DNA from: Achromobacter sp. UMC46
Lineage (GTDB): Bacteria > Pseudomonadota > Gammaproteobacteria > Burkholderiales > Burkholderiaceae_B
DNA length: 64,000 nt
Assembly: GCF_014170335.1 (NCBI RefSeq)
Contig: NZ_LZZS01000030.1
Coordinates: 110,419 to 174,418, forward strand
Direction: 5' to 3'
Shown: positions 1 through 8,473 of the stretch, one piece after another
Layout of the letters: each line of letters begins with the position of its first letter
Numbering within the stretch: the first letter of the stretch is position 1
Notes under the pieces: model-generated
Told to the model about the DNA's origin: nothing
What the model saw: the letters and a program-made list of their open reading frames with translations, nothing else
Databases searched by the model: none
Translations under genes and position numbers: made by a program

Positions 1-518
1 TCGCCCTCGTCCTGCACGCGCGAACATTGCTTGCCGAACACCACGTCGAGCTTGCCGCGCGCCTGCTGGCGCAGCAGGTCCGCGGTGACGCCCACCTTCA
101 GCTCGATCGAGGCTTCCGGATGACCACGGTGGAACGCCTGAAGCACCTCGGCCAGCCACGCGCCCGCGAAATCCTCGGACGAGCCGATGCGCAAGCGCCC
201 CTTCAGGCGCGTACCGCTCAAGCGGGCGCGCGCTTCGCGTTCCAGGTCGACGATGTTGCGCGCATAGGCATACAGCGTCTCGCCCGCCGGCGTCACTTCG
301 AAGCTGCGCGTCGTGCGGTCCAGCAAGATGGCGCCCGCCAGTACCTCCAGGCGCTTGATGTGGCCGCTGACGGCGGACGGTGTCAAGGACAGCACATCGG
401 CGGCCAACGCAAAGCCGCCGCTGTCCACCACCTCCAAAAACGTGCGCAGGAGCGTCAGGTCCAGCACCGCGCCGGCGGAGTCGTTCGGGCTATCCATGCC
501 TGCCGTCCTTATATTCAT
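1..518 (-). CDS. LysR-family transcriptional regulator, N-terminal part (cut by window edge)
   Basis: The minus strand encodes about 172 residues that start at 518 and run off the left edge, so the C-terminal half of the effector domain is not visible. The start (an in-frame Met also lies at 497) is followed by a winged-helix HTH of LysR type: FLEVVDSGGFALAADVL, then the recognition helix SAVSGHIKRLE and the wing TPAGETLYAYA. After it begins the effector-binding lobe, RLRIGSSEDFAGAWL. It is divergent from the alpha/beta hydrolase at 611 with 92 bp between them, the usual arrangement for a LysR regulator and its target; that link is inferred. The inducer is unknown. Confidence 0.85.
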   Translation of the reverse strand, partial: MNIRTAGMDSPNDSAGAVLDLTLLRTFLEVVDSGGFALAADVLSLTPSAVSGHIKRLEVLAGAILLDRTTRSFEVTPAGETLYAYARNIVDLEREARARLSGTRLKGRLRIGSSEDFAGAWLAEVLQAFHRGHPEASIELKVGVTADLLRQQARGKLDVVFGKQCSRVQDEG

Positions 519-610
519 GATTTATTGATAATAGACGCTTATTCATCAAGAATCATGACAAGCCGGGGCACTATCGTGACAGCACCGTCACCGCCACAAG
601 GAACCGCATC

Positions 611-1507
611 ATGTCCGCCTACGCCTGGATCCAGACCCCGCTGCTGGATATCGCCTATCTGGAATGGAATCCCTCCGGATCCCGCACCGCCGTGCTGATG
701 CATGGCTGGCCCGACAGCCCCGAGAGCTGGAACACCGTGGCCGGGCGCTTGGCCGCGGACGGCTACCGCGTGCTGTGCCCCGCATTGCGCGGCTTCGGCC
801 CCACGCGCTTCCGGGACGCCGCCACGCCGCGCAGCGGCGAGCTTGCGGCGCTGGGACGCGACCTGCTGGACTTCATCGACGCGCTTGGCTTGCGCCAGCC
901 GCTGCTGGCGGGCCACGACTGGGGCGCGCGCGCCGCCGCCAACGCCTGCGGCCTGCGGCGCGGCGTGGCGGCGCAACTGGTGCTGTTGTCGGTCGGCTAC
1001 GGCACCAACGACCCGAATCAGACGCTGTCGCTGGCCCAGGCCCGCAACTACTGGTATCACTGGTTCATGGCGACGCCGCGCGGCGCCAAAGCCGTGCGCG
1101 ACAACCGCCGCGAATTCACCCGCATGATGTGGGACACGTGGTCGCCGGGCGCCTGGTACTCGCCGGAGGATTTCGACGAAGCCGTGCAGGCCTTCGACAA
1201 CCCCGACTGGGCCGACGTGGTGCTGCATTCCTACCGCCACCGCTGGGGCTATGCGGAAGGCGACCCCACTTACCTGGCCGACACGGCATTGCTCACGCCG
1301 GCCCCGGAGCTGACCGTTCCCACGCTGGTGCTGCATGGCGGCGCCGACGCTTGCAATCAGCCCGCGTCCTCGGAGGGCAAGGAGGCGTTCTTCCAGGGCG
1401 GCTACGCGCGCCGCGTGCTGGACGGCGTGGGCCATTTCCCGCAGCGCGAAGCCCCGCAGGCCGTCGCCGACGCCATCCTGGCGTTCTGCGCCAAAACCGG
1501 CACCTGA
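611..1507 (+). CDS. alpha/beta hydrolase with Asp nucleophile (epoxide hydrolase / haloalkane dehalogenase type)
   Basis: The protein has 298 residues and no signal peptide. The oxyanion region HGWP is at 31-34. The nucleophile elbow is GHDWGA at 101-106, so the nucleophile is Asp103 rather than Ser. The likely acid is Asp246 (GGAD) and the catalytic His is His275 (VGHFPQ). Asp-nucleophile members of this fold (epoxide hydrolases, haloalkane and fluoroacetate dehalogenases) hydrolyse their substrate through an alkyl-enzyme ester. The exact substrate cannot be read from sequence. The gene is divergent from a LysR gene, its likely regulator. Confidence 0.85.
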   Translation: MSAYAWIQTPLLDIAYLEWNPSGSRTAVLMHGWPDSPESWNTVAGRLAADGYRVLCPALRGFGPTRFRDAATPRSGELAALGRDLLDFIDALGLRQPLLAGHDWGARAAANACGLRRGVAAQLVLLSVGYGTNDPNQTLSLAQARNYWYHWFMATPRGAKAVRDNRREFTRMMWDTWSPGAWYSPEDFDEAVQAFDNPDWADVVLHSYRHRWGYAEGDPTYLADTALLTPAPELTVPTLVLHGGADACNQPASSEGKEAFFQGGYARRVLDGVGHFPQREAPQAVADAILAFCAKTGT

Positions 1508-1664
1508 GGCCCGCCGTCGCTCGCGGGAGGGCGCCCGCCGCGCCCCGCCCGAGACGGCGATTGGGCAGCCTGCCCCGGAATGTCGGATAATCCGTCTGTT
1601 TCCCGCCGCCGCACGCGGCGGATTTTCGTGGGCGCGCAGCGCCCGACAGCATTCGGAGTCAGCT

Positions 1665-1997
1665 ATGTATCGCGGCATTCAGGCGATTGAACAATTCATG
1701 GAATCCATCGGCCTGACCTGGCGCCCCGGCTCGACCGAAAGCGCCGAACTGCGCGTCAGCTACCGCATCGGCAACACCCGGCCCCTGGGCATCGACCGCA
1801 CGCTGGTGGAGTTCCACTGCGACGCCCGCCGCGCCAAGGTCTGGGTGCCCGAGTTTTCCCGCACCAGCTTCCACCAATGGTTCGAAGTGCCGCTGCAGGA
1901 CTTCGAATTCACCCCCGGCGGCTCGATGCTGAAGATCAAGGCCGCCGCACGCGGCAACGCGCCTCCATACAGCGTGGGGATCAAGCCGCTGGCTTGA
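1665..1997 (+). CDS. conserved hypothetical protein, 110 aa
   Basis: A 110-residue cytoplasmic protein without recognised motifs. It begins MYRGIQAIEQFMES and is rich in aromatic and charged residues (FHQWFEVPLQDFEF), suggesting a small folded domain. The ATG follows a GGAGTC ribosome-binding sequence. The codon use is typical of the neighbours, and a strong intrinsic terminator follows at 2052-2080, so it looks like a real, probably monocistronic gene. I do not recognise the family. Confidence 0.7.
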   Translation: MYRGIQAIEQFMESIGLTWRPGSTESAELRVSYRIGNTRPLGIDRTLVEFHCDARRAKVWVPEFSRTSFHQWFEVPLQDFEFTPGGSMLKIKAAARGNAPPYSVGIKPLA

Positions 1998-2051
1998 TTA
2001 TCGGCAATGCTGCCGGACACGACAGCCTTGCTTCGTAGATTCACGCAAACG

Positions 2052-2080
2052 AGAAAGCCACCCTTAAGGTGGCTTTCTTG
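2052..2080. terminator. intrinsic terminator downstream of the 110-aa gene
   Basis: An 11-bp perfect stem (AGAAAGCCACC with GGTGGCTTTCT) encloses a 5-nt loop. The A-rich 5' arm and T-rich 3' arm allow termination from either strand. It separates the plus-strand gene from the minus-strand remnant at 2084-2662. Confidence 0.85.
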
Positions 2081-2083
2081 TTG

Positions 2084-2662
2084 CTAGGCAGCAAGCCTGT
2101 GCTGAATTTTCTGCACAATGGCGGCCCTATCGGTAATTGAGGGGACGATGTCGTTCGCTGCTGTGATGAGCCGTTTGGAGTCCAATCTGGGAACATCATC
2201 CATGTCGGTGTGCACGATCATCGATTCAATACGCCAAAAACAAATAGCGGCCGTCTGCTCGTCTTTATGAAGTAATCGACCGGATCGTTCTCGGCATCCG
2301 GCACGCCGGGAACCACGTATCCCTCAATTCGGCACTCGGCGGACACAACCGACGAGTCACGATCTTCAAATAGCGAGGGTTGGTTTGGATTATGCAGAGC
2401 GCCCAGACCACCCACGTTGCAGTCTGATAGCAGTGCAAGCAGCGCGCCGTTCACATTTGTGTAGCGGGTCGTAGCCTCTGCATAGTGTTCGGCTTTTCGG
2501 CCAGCCTCCATGTAGCTGGGTGGCTCTGTGGATGTGGCAACAATGCGGAATTTTACGTACTTTGTCGAGTGGATTCCCATGTTCGTGATCGCTGCCGTTG
2601 TAGCGCACCAGCATTACTTTCTCCGACGACCATCTATCTGATGTGATTCTATAAGCAGTCAC
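2084..2662 (-). pseudogene. unrecognised gene broken by two compensating frameshifts (about 192 codons)
   Basis: Three overlapping minus-strand reading frames read as one protein if two single-base changes are undone. The first frame starts at a GTG at 2662 (MTAYRITSDRW) and makes sense to Lys34 at about 2561. Sense then moves to the next frame (YVKFRIVATSTEPP... to ENDPVDYF at about 2269). It finally returns to the first frame (HKDEQTAAICFWRIES, then MIVHTDMDD), ending at a TAG at 2084. Removing one base near 2560 and adding one near 2268 would restore a continuous product. The stretch is clearly less GC-rich than its neighbours, which suggests foreign origin. I recognise no domain. A sequencing error or a set of real small overlapping genes (the last begins at an ATGA overlap at 2221) are the alternatives. 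Confidence 0.6.
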
Positions 2663-2706
2663 GCCCCGTTATTTTCTCCGAGGCTTTATCCAGGACTGAG
2701 TGACCG

Positions 2707-3249
2707 TCAAATCCGCTTGTACATGATGGTCGTCGCATCCAGCTTGCCCGCGTCATGCGGGTCGCGGCTGAAATCCGGGATCTGCCCGACCGTCACGTAG
2801 CCCAGCGACGCGTATAAGGGTTCGGCGCTGTCGCCGGTGCGCGTATCCAGCGTGATCAGGCTGCGGCCGATGCGCACCGCATGCGCTTCCGCTTCGCGCA
2901 TCAAGCGCCGGGCGATGCCGCAGCGGCGGTAATCGGGGTGCACCAGCAGTTTGCGCACCTCGGCGCGATGCGGCTGGTTGGGCGGCGTGTCGCTGTCCAA
3001 TTGCACCGATCCGGCGATACGGCCGTCCTGCCGCGCCACCCACAATGCGAGTTTTCCGCCGGCCACCGCCGGCAACACCTTGGCGCGCCAGAAGGCTTGC
3101 GCCTCGTCGGGCGAATACGGCAGGACGAAGCTGACGCTGGCGCCGCCTTGCACGCAAGCGTGCAGCAGTTCGCCCAGCGCGGGCAGATGGGCGGCGGCGT
3201 CATCCGCCGTCAGCAGGGTCAGTTCAAGGGATGCGTGGTCTTTGGACAT
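2707..3249 (-). CDS. GNAT-family N-acetyltransferase
   Basis: A 180-residue acetyltransferase. The acetyl-CoA-binding motif A is visible as VRKLLVHPDYRRCGIARRL (about 98-116), with the R-x-x-G-x-A pyrophosphate loop. The C-terminal SLGYVTVG beta-bulge region follows at about 148-155. GNAT enzymes transfer acetyl groups to amines; the substrate here is unknown. The gene starts 6 bp after the XRE-cupin regulator gene ends, so the two form an operon in which the regulator probably controls the acetyltransferase. Confidence 0.88.
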   Translation of the reverse strand: MSKDHASLELTLLTADDAAAHLPALGELLHACVQGGASVSFVLPYSPDEAQAFWRAKVLPAVAGGKLALWVARQDGRIAGSVQLDSDTPPNQPHRAEVRKLLVHPDYRRCGIARRLMREAEAHAVRIGRSLITLDTRTGDSAEPLYASLGYVTVGQIPDFSRDPHDAGKLDATTIMYKRI

Positions 3250-3255
3250 GGCGGT

Positions 3256-3825
3256 TCAAACGATGAAGAGCAGGTAGCGGGCGCCGCAATGCGGCGGTGT
3301 GAGGAAAAGGCTGGCGCCGAACAGCTGGTAACGCAGGCAATCGCCCGGCGCCAGGGCATGGGTCTGGCCGTCGACGGTGATGTGCAGTTCGCCTTCCAGC
3401 ATCAGCAGGTGATGCTCCAGGCCCGGCCGCGGCGACTGGTCGTAGGCGATGCGCGCCCCCGCCGCCAGTTCGCACGCCAGCACTTCGCCGGCCAGCTGCT
3501 GCGCGGGCGGCGACACCGAACGCCGCCGGAAACCCGCGCTGTCGTCGACCCACAAGGCCTGTTCGCGTTCGGGCACCAGCGGCACGAAATCGTCTTCCAC
3601 CATCATCATCAGCCGCGACATGGTCAGGCCATGGGCCGCGCACAGCTTGCCCAGCACGCTGGCGGTGGGGCTGACGTCGGCGTTTTCCAGCCGCGACAGC
3701 GTGGCGCGGCTGACGCCGGCCAGGCCGGCCAGCTCGTCCAGAGACCAGCCGCGCTCTTGCCGCAGCGCCTTCAAGCGCTGGGCGATGCGCCGGTCCAGAT
3801 CGCCATCAATCGTTGTTTTTTCCAT
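3256..3825 (-). CDS. XRE-family regulator with C-terminal cupin domain
   Basis: The protein has 189 residues from the Met at 3825 (an alternative start lies 36 bp upstream at 3861). Residues about 14-70 form a helix-turn-helix of Cro/CI type (RLKALRQERGWSLDELAGLA, then VSRATLSRLE). Residues about 110-185 form a cupin barrel (HHLLMLEGELHITVDG... LAPGDCLRYQ) that presumably binds a small ligand. This HTH-cupin architecture is common in regulators that control a neighbouring acetyltransferase or transporter. It is transcribed with the GNAT gene and divergent from the phospholipase D gene. Confidence 0.88.
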   Translation of the reverse strand: MEKTTIDGDLDRRIAQRLKALRQERGWSLDELAGLAGVSRATLSRLENADVSPTASVLGKLCAAHGLTMSRLMMMVEDDFVPLVPEREQALWVDDSAGFRRRSVSPPAQQLAGEVLACELAAGARIAYDQSPRPGLEHHLLMLEGELHITVDGQTHALAPGDCLRYQLFGASLFLTPPHCGARYLLFIV

Positions 3826-3838
3826 TTCAGGGAATTTA

Positions 3839-3852
3839 TTCCAAATATGGAA
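3839..3852. promoter_or_regulatory. TTCC-N6-GGAA inverted repeat in the XRE / phospholipase D divergent region
   Basis: A short inverted repeat with an AT-rich centre lies 14 bp upstream of the XRE-cupin start and 48 bp upstream of the lipoprotein start. It is a plausible autoregulatory operator by position. The arms are only 4 bp, so chance is possible. Confidence 0.3.
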
Positions 3853-3899
3853 AATCATCAAGCCCGGGTGGGTTCCGCTTTTTTCGGCACAATACGGGC

Positions 3900-5444
3900 A
3901 TGCTTTTGGCCAAACCCCTACTTATGACCGCCCTCTGCCTTTCGTTTTTAAGCGGATGCAGCTTGCCGCCGCTGGACAAGCGCAGCGAATCCCAGGCGCT
4001 GACGCCCGAGCAATCGGCCGCCACGCCCTTGGGCCGCGGCATCTCCCCGCTGGCGGCGGCCCACCCCGGCAAGTCGGGTATCCACCCGCTGCCCGATGCG
4101 TATGACGCCTTCGCCGCCCGCATGATGCTGGCGCGCGCGGCCGAGCGCAGCCTGGATGTGCAGTACTACATCTGGCACGACGACATGACGGGCACGATGC
4201 TGCTGGAAGCCCTGCACGCGGCGGCCGACCGCGGCGTGCGCGTGCGCCTGCTGCTGGACGACAATGGCACGTCGGGGCTGGACACGGTGCTGGCGGCGAT
4301 GGACGAGCACCCCAATATCGAGGTCCGCCTGTACAACCCCTTTGTGCTGCGCTGGCCGAAGCCGCTGGGCTACCTCACGGACTTCAGCCGCCTGAACCGG
4401 CGGATGCACAACAAGTCCTTCACGGCGGACAACCAGGCCACCATCATCGGCGGGCGCAATATCGGCGACGAATACTTCGGGGCGGCCAACGGCGTGCTGT
4501 TCACGGACCTGGACGTGCTGGCGATCGGCGCGGCGGTCAACGACGTATCGATGGACTTCGACCGGTACTGGGCCAGCGAGTCCGCCTACCCCGTGGACCG
4601 GCTGCTGAAAAAGGCCGAAGCCGGCGCGCTGCAAGCGCTGGAGGAACGGGCCGGCAAGGTGGAAGGGTCGCCCGAGGCCGCCGCCTATGCCGACGCCATG
4701 CGGCAGCTGCCCTTCATCCGGCAGTTGCTGCAAGGCGAGCTCAGCCTGGAATGGGCCGACACGCGGATGGTCAGCGACGACCCGCGCAAGACGCTGGGCA
4801 CCGCGCCGCCCGAAGCGATGCTGCCGCACCAGTTACATGAAATCATCGGCGCCCCGAGGACCGACCTGGAACTGGTGTCGCCATATTTCGTGCCCACGGC
4901 CGCCGGCACGGAAGCCTTCGCGAAGTTGGCCAAAAGCGGCGTCAAGGTGCAGGTGCTGACCAATGCCCTGGAAGCGACCGACGTCGCCGTAGTGCATTCC
5001 GGCTATGCCAAGCGCCGCAAGGACCTGCTGGCCAGCGGCGTGGCGTTGTTCGAGATGAAACGCATGGCGGGCGAGGTCGAGCGCAACAAGAGCATGGGGC
5101 CCTTCGGCAGCTCGGGGTCCAGCCTGCACGCCAAGACCTTCGCGGTGGACGGCGAGCGCATCTTCGTCGGGTCGTTCAACTTCGACCCCCGCTCCGCCAC
5201 CTTGAATACGGAACTGGGCTTTGTGATCGACAGCCCGACGCTGGCGGGACGCATCGCCGACGCTTTCAAGAACGAGCTTCCCAAGGTGGCCTACCGCGTC
5301 TGCCTGGACGACAAGGGCGACTTGTACTGGCTGGAACAGCGCAACGGGGAAACCATCCGCCACGACACCGAACCCGGTACCACGGCGTGGAAGCGGTTTT
5401 CCGTCTGGTTCGTCTCGCTGCTGCCGCTGGAGCCGCTGCTTTAA
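3900..5444 (+). CDS. phospholipase D family lipoprotein, cardiolipin synthase C-like
   Basis: The protein has 514 residues from the ATG at 3900. A lipoprotein signal peptide ends in the lipobox LSGC with the lipidated Cys at 20, so it is probably membrane-anchored in the envelope. Two HKD motifs are present: His170/Lys172/Asp177 (HNKSFTAD, followed by GGRNIGDEYF) and His410/Lys412 (HAKTFAVD, followed by GSFNFDPRSA). Both are needed for phosphatidyl transfer. The spacing and the GGRNIGDE signature resemble ClsC/YmdC, which makes cardiolipin from phosphatidylglycerol and phosphatidylethanolamine. The specific donor here is inferred. It is divergent from the XRE-cupin gene. Confidence 0.88.
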   Translation: MLLAKPLLMTALCLSFLSGCSLPPLDKRSESQALTPEQSAATPLGRGISPLAAAHPGKSGIHPLPDAYDAFAARMMLARAAERSLDVQYYIWHDDMTGTMLLEALHAAADRGVRVRLLLDDNGTSGLDTVLAAMDEHPNIEVRLYNPFVLRWPKPLGYLTDFSRLNRRMHNKSFTADNQATIIGGRNIGDEYFGAANGVLFTDLDVLAIGAAVNDVSMDFDRYWASESAYPVDRLLKKAEAGALQALEERAGKVEGSPEAAAYADAMRQLPFIRQLLQGELSLEWADTRMVSDDPRKTLGTAPPEAMLPHQLHEIIGAPRTDLELVSPYFVPTAAGTEAFAKLAKSGVKVQVLTNALEATDVAVVHSGYAKRRKDLLASGVALFEMKRMAGEVERNKSMGPFGSSGSSLHAKTFAVDGERIFVGSFNFDPRSATLNTELGFVIDSPTLAGRIADAFKNELPKVAYRVCLDDKGDLYWLEQRNGETIRHDTEPGTTAWKRFSVWFVSLLPLEPLL

Positions 5445-5534
5445 GCCCCGCGCAACAAGCGGAGTTCGCGTAACCGCGGGCAGGCGTAGACTGGTTTTTC
5501 CCCTGTCCTTTCGCCTGCCCGGCTGCCTGCCTCC

Positions 5535-6245
5535 ATGGAATCCCTGCCCGCCGCCCCCTTGCCCGACCTGGATTGGGCCCGGATCACCGAATCGCTGGAT
5601 GCGCACGGCAACGCCATCGCGCCAGGCCTGCTGACGCCCGCGCAGTGCGCGTCGCTGGCCGCCGGCTATTCGGCGGCGGACGGCTACCGCAGCCGTATCG
5701 TGATGGCGCGGCATGGCTTCGGCCGAGGCGAGTACAAGTACTTTTCCTATCCCCTGCCGCCGCTGCTGCAGCACCTGCGCTCCGCCCTGTATCCGCGGCT
5801 GGCGCCGATCGCGAACCGTTGGAACCGGCAACTGGGCATCGCCGTGCAGTACCCCCCCGACCATGCCGCCTTCCTGCGGCGTTGCCACGACGCCGGCCAA
5901 TGCCGCCCCACGCCGCTGATCCTGGAATACGGCCCGGGCGACTACAACTGCCTGCATCAAGACCTGTACGGCGAGCACGTGTTTCCCCTGCAGGTGGCGG
6001 TGCTGCTGTCGCAGCCGGGCATAGACTTCACGGGCGGTGAATTCGTGATGACGGAAACCGGCAGCCGCGAGCAGCGGGCCGAAGTGCTGCCGCTGCAACA
6101 GGGCGACGCGCTGGTCTTCACCGTGAACCACCGGCCGGTGCCCGGCGCGCGCGGTTGGCGCAAGACCGCCATGCGGCACGGCGTCAGCGCCCTGCGCAGC
6201 GGCCGGCGCCACACGCTGGGCCTGATTTTCCACGACGCCCAATGA
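5535..6245 (+). CDS. 2OG-Fe(II) oxygenase (prolyl-hydroxylase-like, COG3826 type)
   Basis: A 236-residue jelly-roll dioxygenase. The iron triad is His141-x-Asp143 (CLHQDLYGEH) and His215 (MRHGVS), with Arg225 (SGRRHTL) placed to bind 2-oxoglutarate. The core FPLQVAVLLSQ...DFTGGEF is typical of the P4H family. Its stop overlaps the ATG of alkB (ATGA at 6242-6245), so the two are translationally coupled. That suggests a joint role with DNA or RNA alkylation repair, but the substrate is unknown. A paralogue at 12240 has lost the distal His. Confidence 0.85.
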   Translation: MESLPAAPLPDLDWARITESLDAHGNAIAPGLLTPAQCASLAAGYSAADGYRSRIVMARHGFGRGEYKYFSYPLPPLLQHLRSALYPRLAPIANRWNRQLGIAVQYPPDHAAFLRRCHDAGQCRPTPLILEYGPGDYNCLHQDLYGEHVFPLQVAVLLSQPGIDFTGGEFVMTETGSREQRAEVLPLQQGDALVFTVNHRPVPGARGWRKTAMRHGVSALRSGRRHTLGLIFHDAQ

Positions 6246-6907
6246 CCATGACGACGACGCTGGACCTGTTTGGCGACGACGACACCGCGCAAAGCGGACG
6301 CGAGGCGATCGGCCCGCAGTCCTTCGTGCTGCGAGGTTTCGCCCTGCCGTTCGCCGAGGCGCTGCTGCACGGCGTGGACACCGTCGCCGCGCAATCGCCC
6401 TTCCGGAATATGCAGACGCCCGGTGGCTACACCATGTCGGTGGCGCTGACCAATTGCGGGCAATGGGGCTGGACGACGGACGCGCACGGCTACCGCTATG
6501 CGCGCATCGACCCGCTAAATGGCCAGCCCTGGCCGGACATGCCGCCGGCCTTCCTTCAACTGGCGCAAGCCGCGGCGGCCGATGCGGGCTTCCCCGGCTT
6601 TGCGCCGGACGCCTGCCTGGTCAACCGGTACGAGCCCGGGTCGCGGCTGTCGCTGCACCAGGACAGGAATGAACGCGATTACGACGCGCCCATCGTCTCC
6701 GTGTCGCTGGGCATGCCCGCCCTGTTCCTCTTCGGCGGCAATGCGCGTTCGGACAAGACTCTGCGCGTCCCCTTGCTGCACGGCGACGTGGTCGTCTGGG
6801 GCGGCGTGGACCGGCTGCGCTATCACGGCGTGATGCCGATGAAGGATCTACCGCACCCCAAGCTGGGCAGCCGCCGCATCAACTTCACCTTGCGCAAGGC
6901 GGGCTAA
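6242..6907 (+). CDS. alkB: AlkB, 2OG-dependent alkylated-nucleic-acid dioxygenase
   Basis: The protein has 221 residues and all AlkB marks: the substrate lid region NCGQWGWTTDAHGYRY (71-86), VNRYEPGSRLSLHQDRNE with Fe ligands His139 and Asp141, the strand VSLGMPALFLFGG, the third ligand His195 (RYHGV), and the 2OG-binding RRINFTLR at 211-218. AlkB oxidatively removes 1-methyladenine and 3-methylcytosine lesions from DNA. Translation is coupled to the preceding oxygenase by a 4-bp overlap. No ada gene is adjacent. Confidence 0.93.
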   Translation: MTMTTTLDLFGDDDTAQSGREAIGPQSFVLRGFALPFAEALLHGVDTVAAQSPFRNMQTPGGYTMSVALTNCGQWGWTTDAHGYRYARIDPLNGQPWPDMPPAFLQLAQAAAADAGFPGFAPDACLVNRYEPGSRLSLHQDRNERDYDAPIVSVSLGMPALFLFGGNARSDKTLRVPLLHGDVVVWGGVDRLRYHGVMPMKDLPHPKLGSRRINFTLRKAG

Positions 6908-7008
6908 GCCCCTCTGCGCATGAGGGTTCCCCGCGTCTGGCCGGCGGGACGCGGCGGCCCTACTATGTCGCACCCCTGGCCCTGCGCCCCCCGCGCCCGC
7001 GACTTCCC

Positions 7009-8025
7009 ATGCATATCCGTCCCTGCCTGTTGCTCGCCAATTTCCTGTTTTCAGCCTCGCTGCTATCGGCCCCGCTGCGGGCCGCACCCGCCATTGATCC
7101 GCCTGCGGTGATCGAGAATTCGCTGGGCATGACGTTCGTCGCCATCCCCGCCGGCACGTTCCAGATGGGCAGCGACGAAGCCGCCGACACCCTGGCTCGC
7201 GACTACCCGCAATATCCCAAGGACCGATTCGCCCAGCTGTTCGACGAGGCGCCCGTGCACACCGTGCGCATCACCCGCCCGTTCTACCTGGAACGCACGG
7301 AAGTCACGGTGGGCCAATTCCGGCGATTCATCGAGGCTTCCGGCTATATGCCCGAGTCCGAGGCCGACGGCACCGGCGGCTATGGCTACAACGCCGCCTA
7401 CGACCCCGCCCGGTCCGAAAGCGGCGATGCCTTCGAAGGCCGCGACCGCCGCTATTCGTGGCGCAACCCCGGCTTTGCCCAATCCGACGACCACCCCGTC
7501 GTCAACATCAGCTGGAACGACGCCGAGGCCCTGGCCCGCTGGCTGACCCAGAAGGAGGGCCGCGTCTACCGGCTGCCCACCGAAGCCGAATGGGAATACG
7601 CCTGCCGCGCCGGCACCCGCACCCGTTACCAGAACGGCGACGACCCGGCCGGCATGCCCGACGCCGGCAACGGCTTTGACGCCGACGCCGAACCGCTCTG
7701 GCCGAAATGGCAGGCGTTCGCGTCGGCGCGCCACGACGGCCACGCCTTCACCGCGCCGGTGGCCAGCTACGCGCCCAACGCCTTCGGCCTGTACGACATG
7801 CACGGCAACGCCTGGGAATGGGTGGCCGACTGGTATGGCGAGGACTACTACGCGCACTCGCCCACGGACGACCCGAAAGGCCCCGACAGCGGCAATGTGC
7901 GGGTCCGCCGCGGCGGCTCCTGGCACACCTGGGCGCTGTACACCCGGTCGTCCTACCGCAACTGGAATACCCAGGAAACCCGCTACCCCCTGGTGGGCTT
8001 GCGGCTGCTGCGCGAGGCCGACTGA
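7009..8025 (+). CDS. exported FGE/SUMF1-family protein (not a canonical formylglycine generator)
   Basis: A 338-residue protein with a signal peptide ending near APLRA. The FGE-sulfatase domain spans about 38-335: VAIPAGTFQMGSDE, the FYLERTEVTVGQF strand, PVVNISWNDAEALARWL, the YRLPTEAEWEYACRAG core, LYDMHGNAWEWVADWY, and RGGSW...GLRLL. The C-terminal segment after RGGSW has no cysteine pair, whereas copper-dependent formylglycine-generating enzymes need two active-site Cys there. It is therefore more likely a C-type-lectin-like FGE-fold protein with another role. No sulfatase gene is nearby. Confidence 0.82.
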   Translation: MHIRPCLLLANFLFSASLLSAPLRAAPAIDPPAVIENSLGMTFVAIPAGTFQMGSDEAADTLARDYPQYPKDRFAQLFDEAPVHTVRITRPFYLERTEVTVGQFRRFIEASGYMPESEADGTGGYGYNAAYDPARSESGDAFEGRDRRYSWRNPGFAQSDDHPVVNISWNDAEALARWLTQKEGRVYRLPTEAEWEYACRAGTRTRYQNGDDPAGMPDAGNGFDADAEPLWPKWQAFASARHDGHAFTAPVASYAPNAFGLYDMHGNAWEWVADWYGEDYYAHSPTDDPKGPDSGNVRVRRGGSWHTWALYTRSSYRNWNTQETRYPLVGLRLLREAD

Positions 8026-8086
8026 CGGAAAAGGGCCGCCGGCGGGTTAGCATAGCCGCACGCTTAACCTCAAAGAGAGTCCTGAC

Positions 8087-8473
8087 ATGCATTCGCTGGG
8101 CCGTCTCGTCCTTCTCGTGAACGACTACGACACCGCCATTTCCTTCTACCAAGACAAGCTCGGCATGGAGGTGTTCGCTGATATGCCCGTGGGCCAGCAA
8201 CGGTACGTGCACCTGCGCCTGCCGGCACAGCCCGCGGTGGGCGTCTGGCTGCTGCAAGCCCTGACCCAGGCGCAGCGCGACCGCGTCGGCGACCAGACCG
8301 GCGGCCAGCCGGTGGGCGTGTTCTACACCGACGACGTGGTGCGCGACCACAGCCAGTTCGCCGCGCGGGGCGTGCGCTTCACCAAAGAACCCGTCCACGA
8401 CGACACCACCGTCTACGCCCACTTCATCGACCTGTACGGCAACGAGTTCGTACTGGTGCAGGTGAAGAAGTAA
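8087..8473 (+). CDS. VOC-superfamily (glyoxalase/bleomycin resistance-like) protein
   Basis: A 128-residue single-subunit VOC domain. It opens GRLVLLVNDYDTAISFYQDK, then LGMEVFADMPVGQQRYVHLRLP, and closes with FIDLYGNEFVLVQ, the standard beta-alpha-beta-beta-beta halves. The closing Glu after GN is the expected metal ligand. Homodimeric members act as lyases, dioxygenases or binding proteins; the substrate is not evident. A purine-rich AAAGAGAG sequence precedes the ATG. Confidence 0.85.
   Translation: MHSLGRLVLLVNDYDTAISFYQDKLGMEVFADMPVGQQRYVHLRLPAQPAVGVWLLQALTQAQRDRVGDQTGGQPVGVFYTDDVVRDHSQFAARGVRFTKEPVHDDTTVYAHFIDLYGNEFVLVQVKK

Noticed and set aside
539..1678. Long open minus-strand frame opposite the alpha/beta hydrolase
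   Set aside because: Arg/Ala/Gly/Gln-rich antisense shadow of a clear gene; typical of high-GC DNA.
2218..2580. A free-standing 120-residue gene in the lower-GC island
   Set aside because: Possible, but sense continues on both sides in the other frame, so one broken gene explains more of the sequence.
3948..4829. Open minus-strand frame opposite the phospholipase D gene
   Set aside because: Shadow frame, His/Gln/Arg-rich, no start context and no motif.
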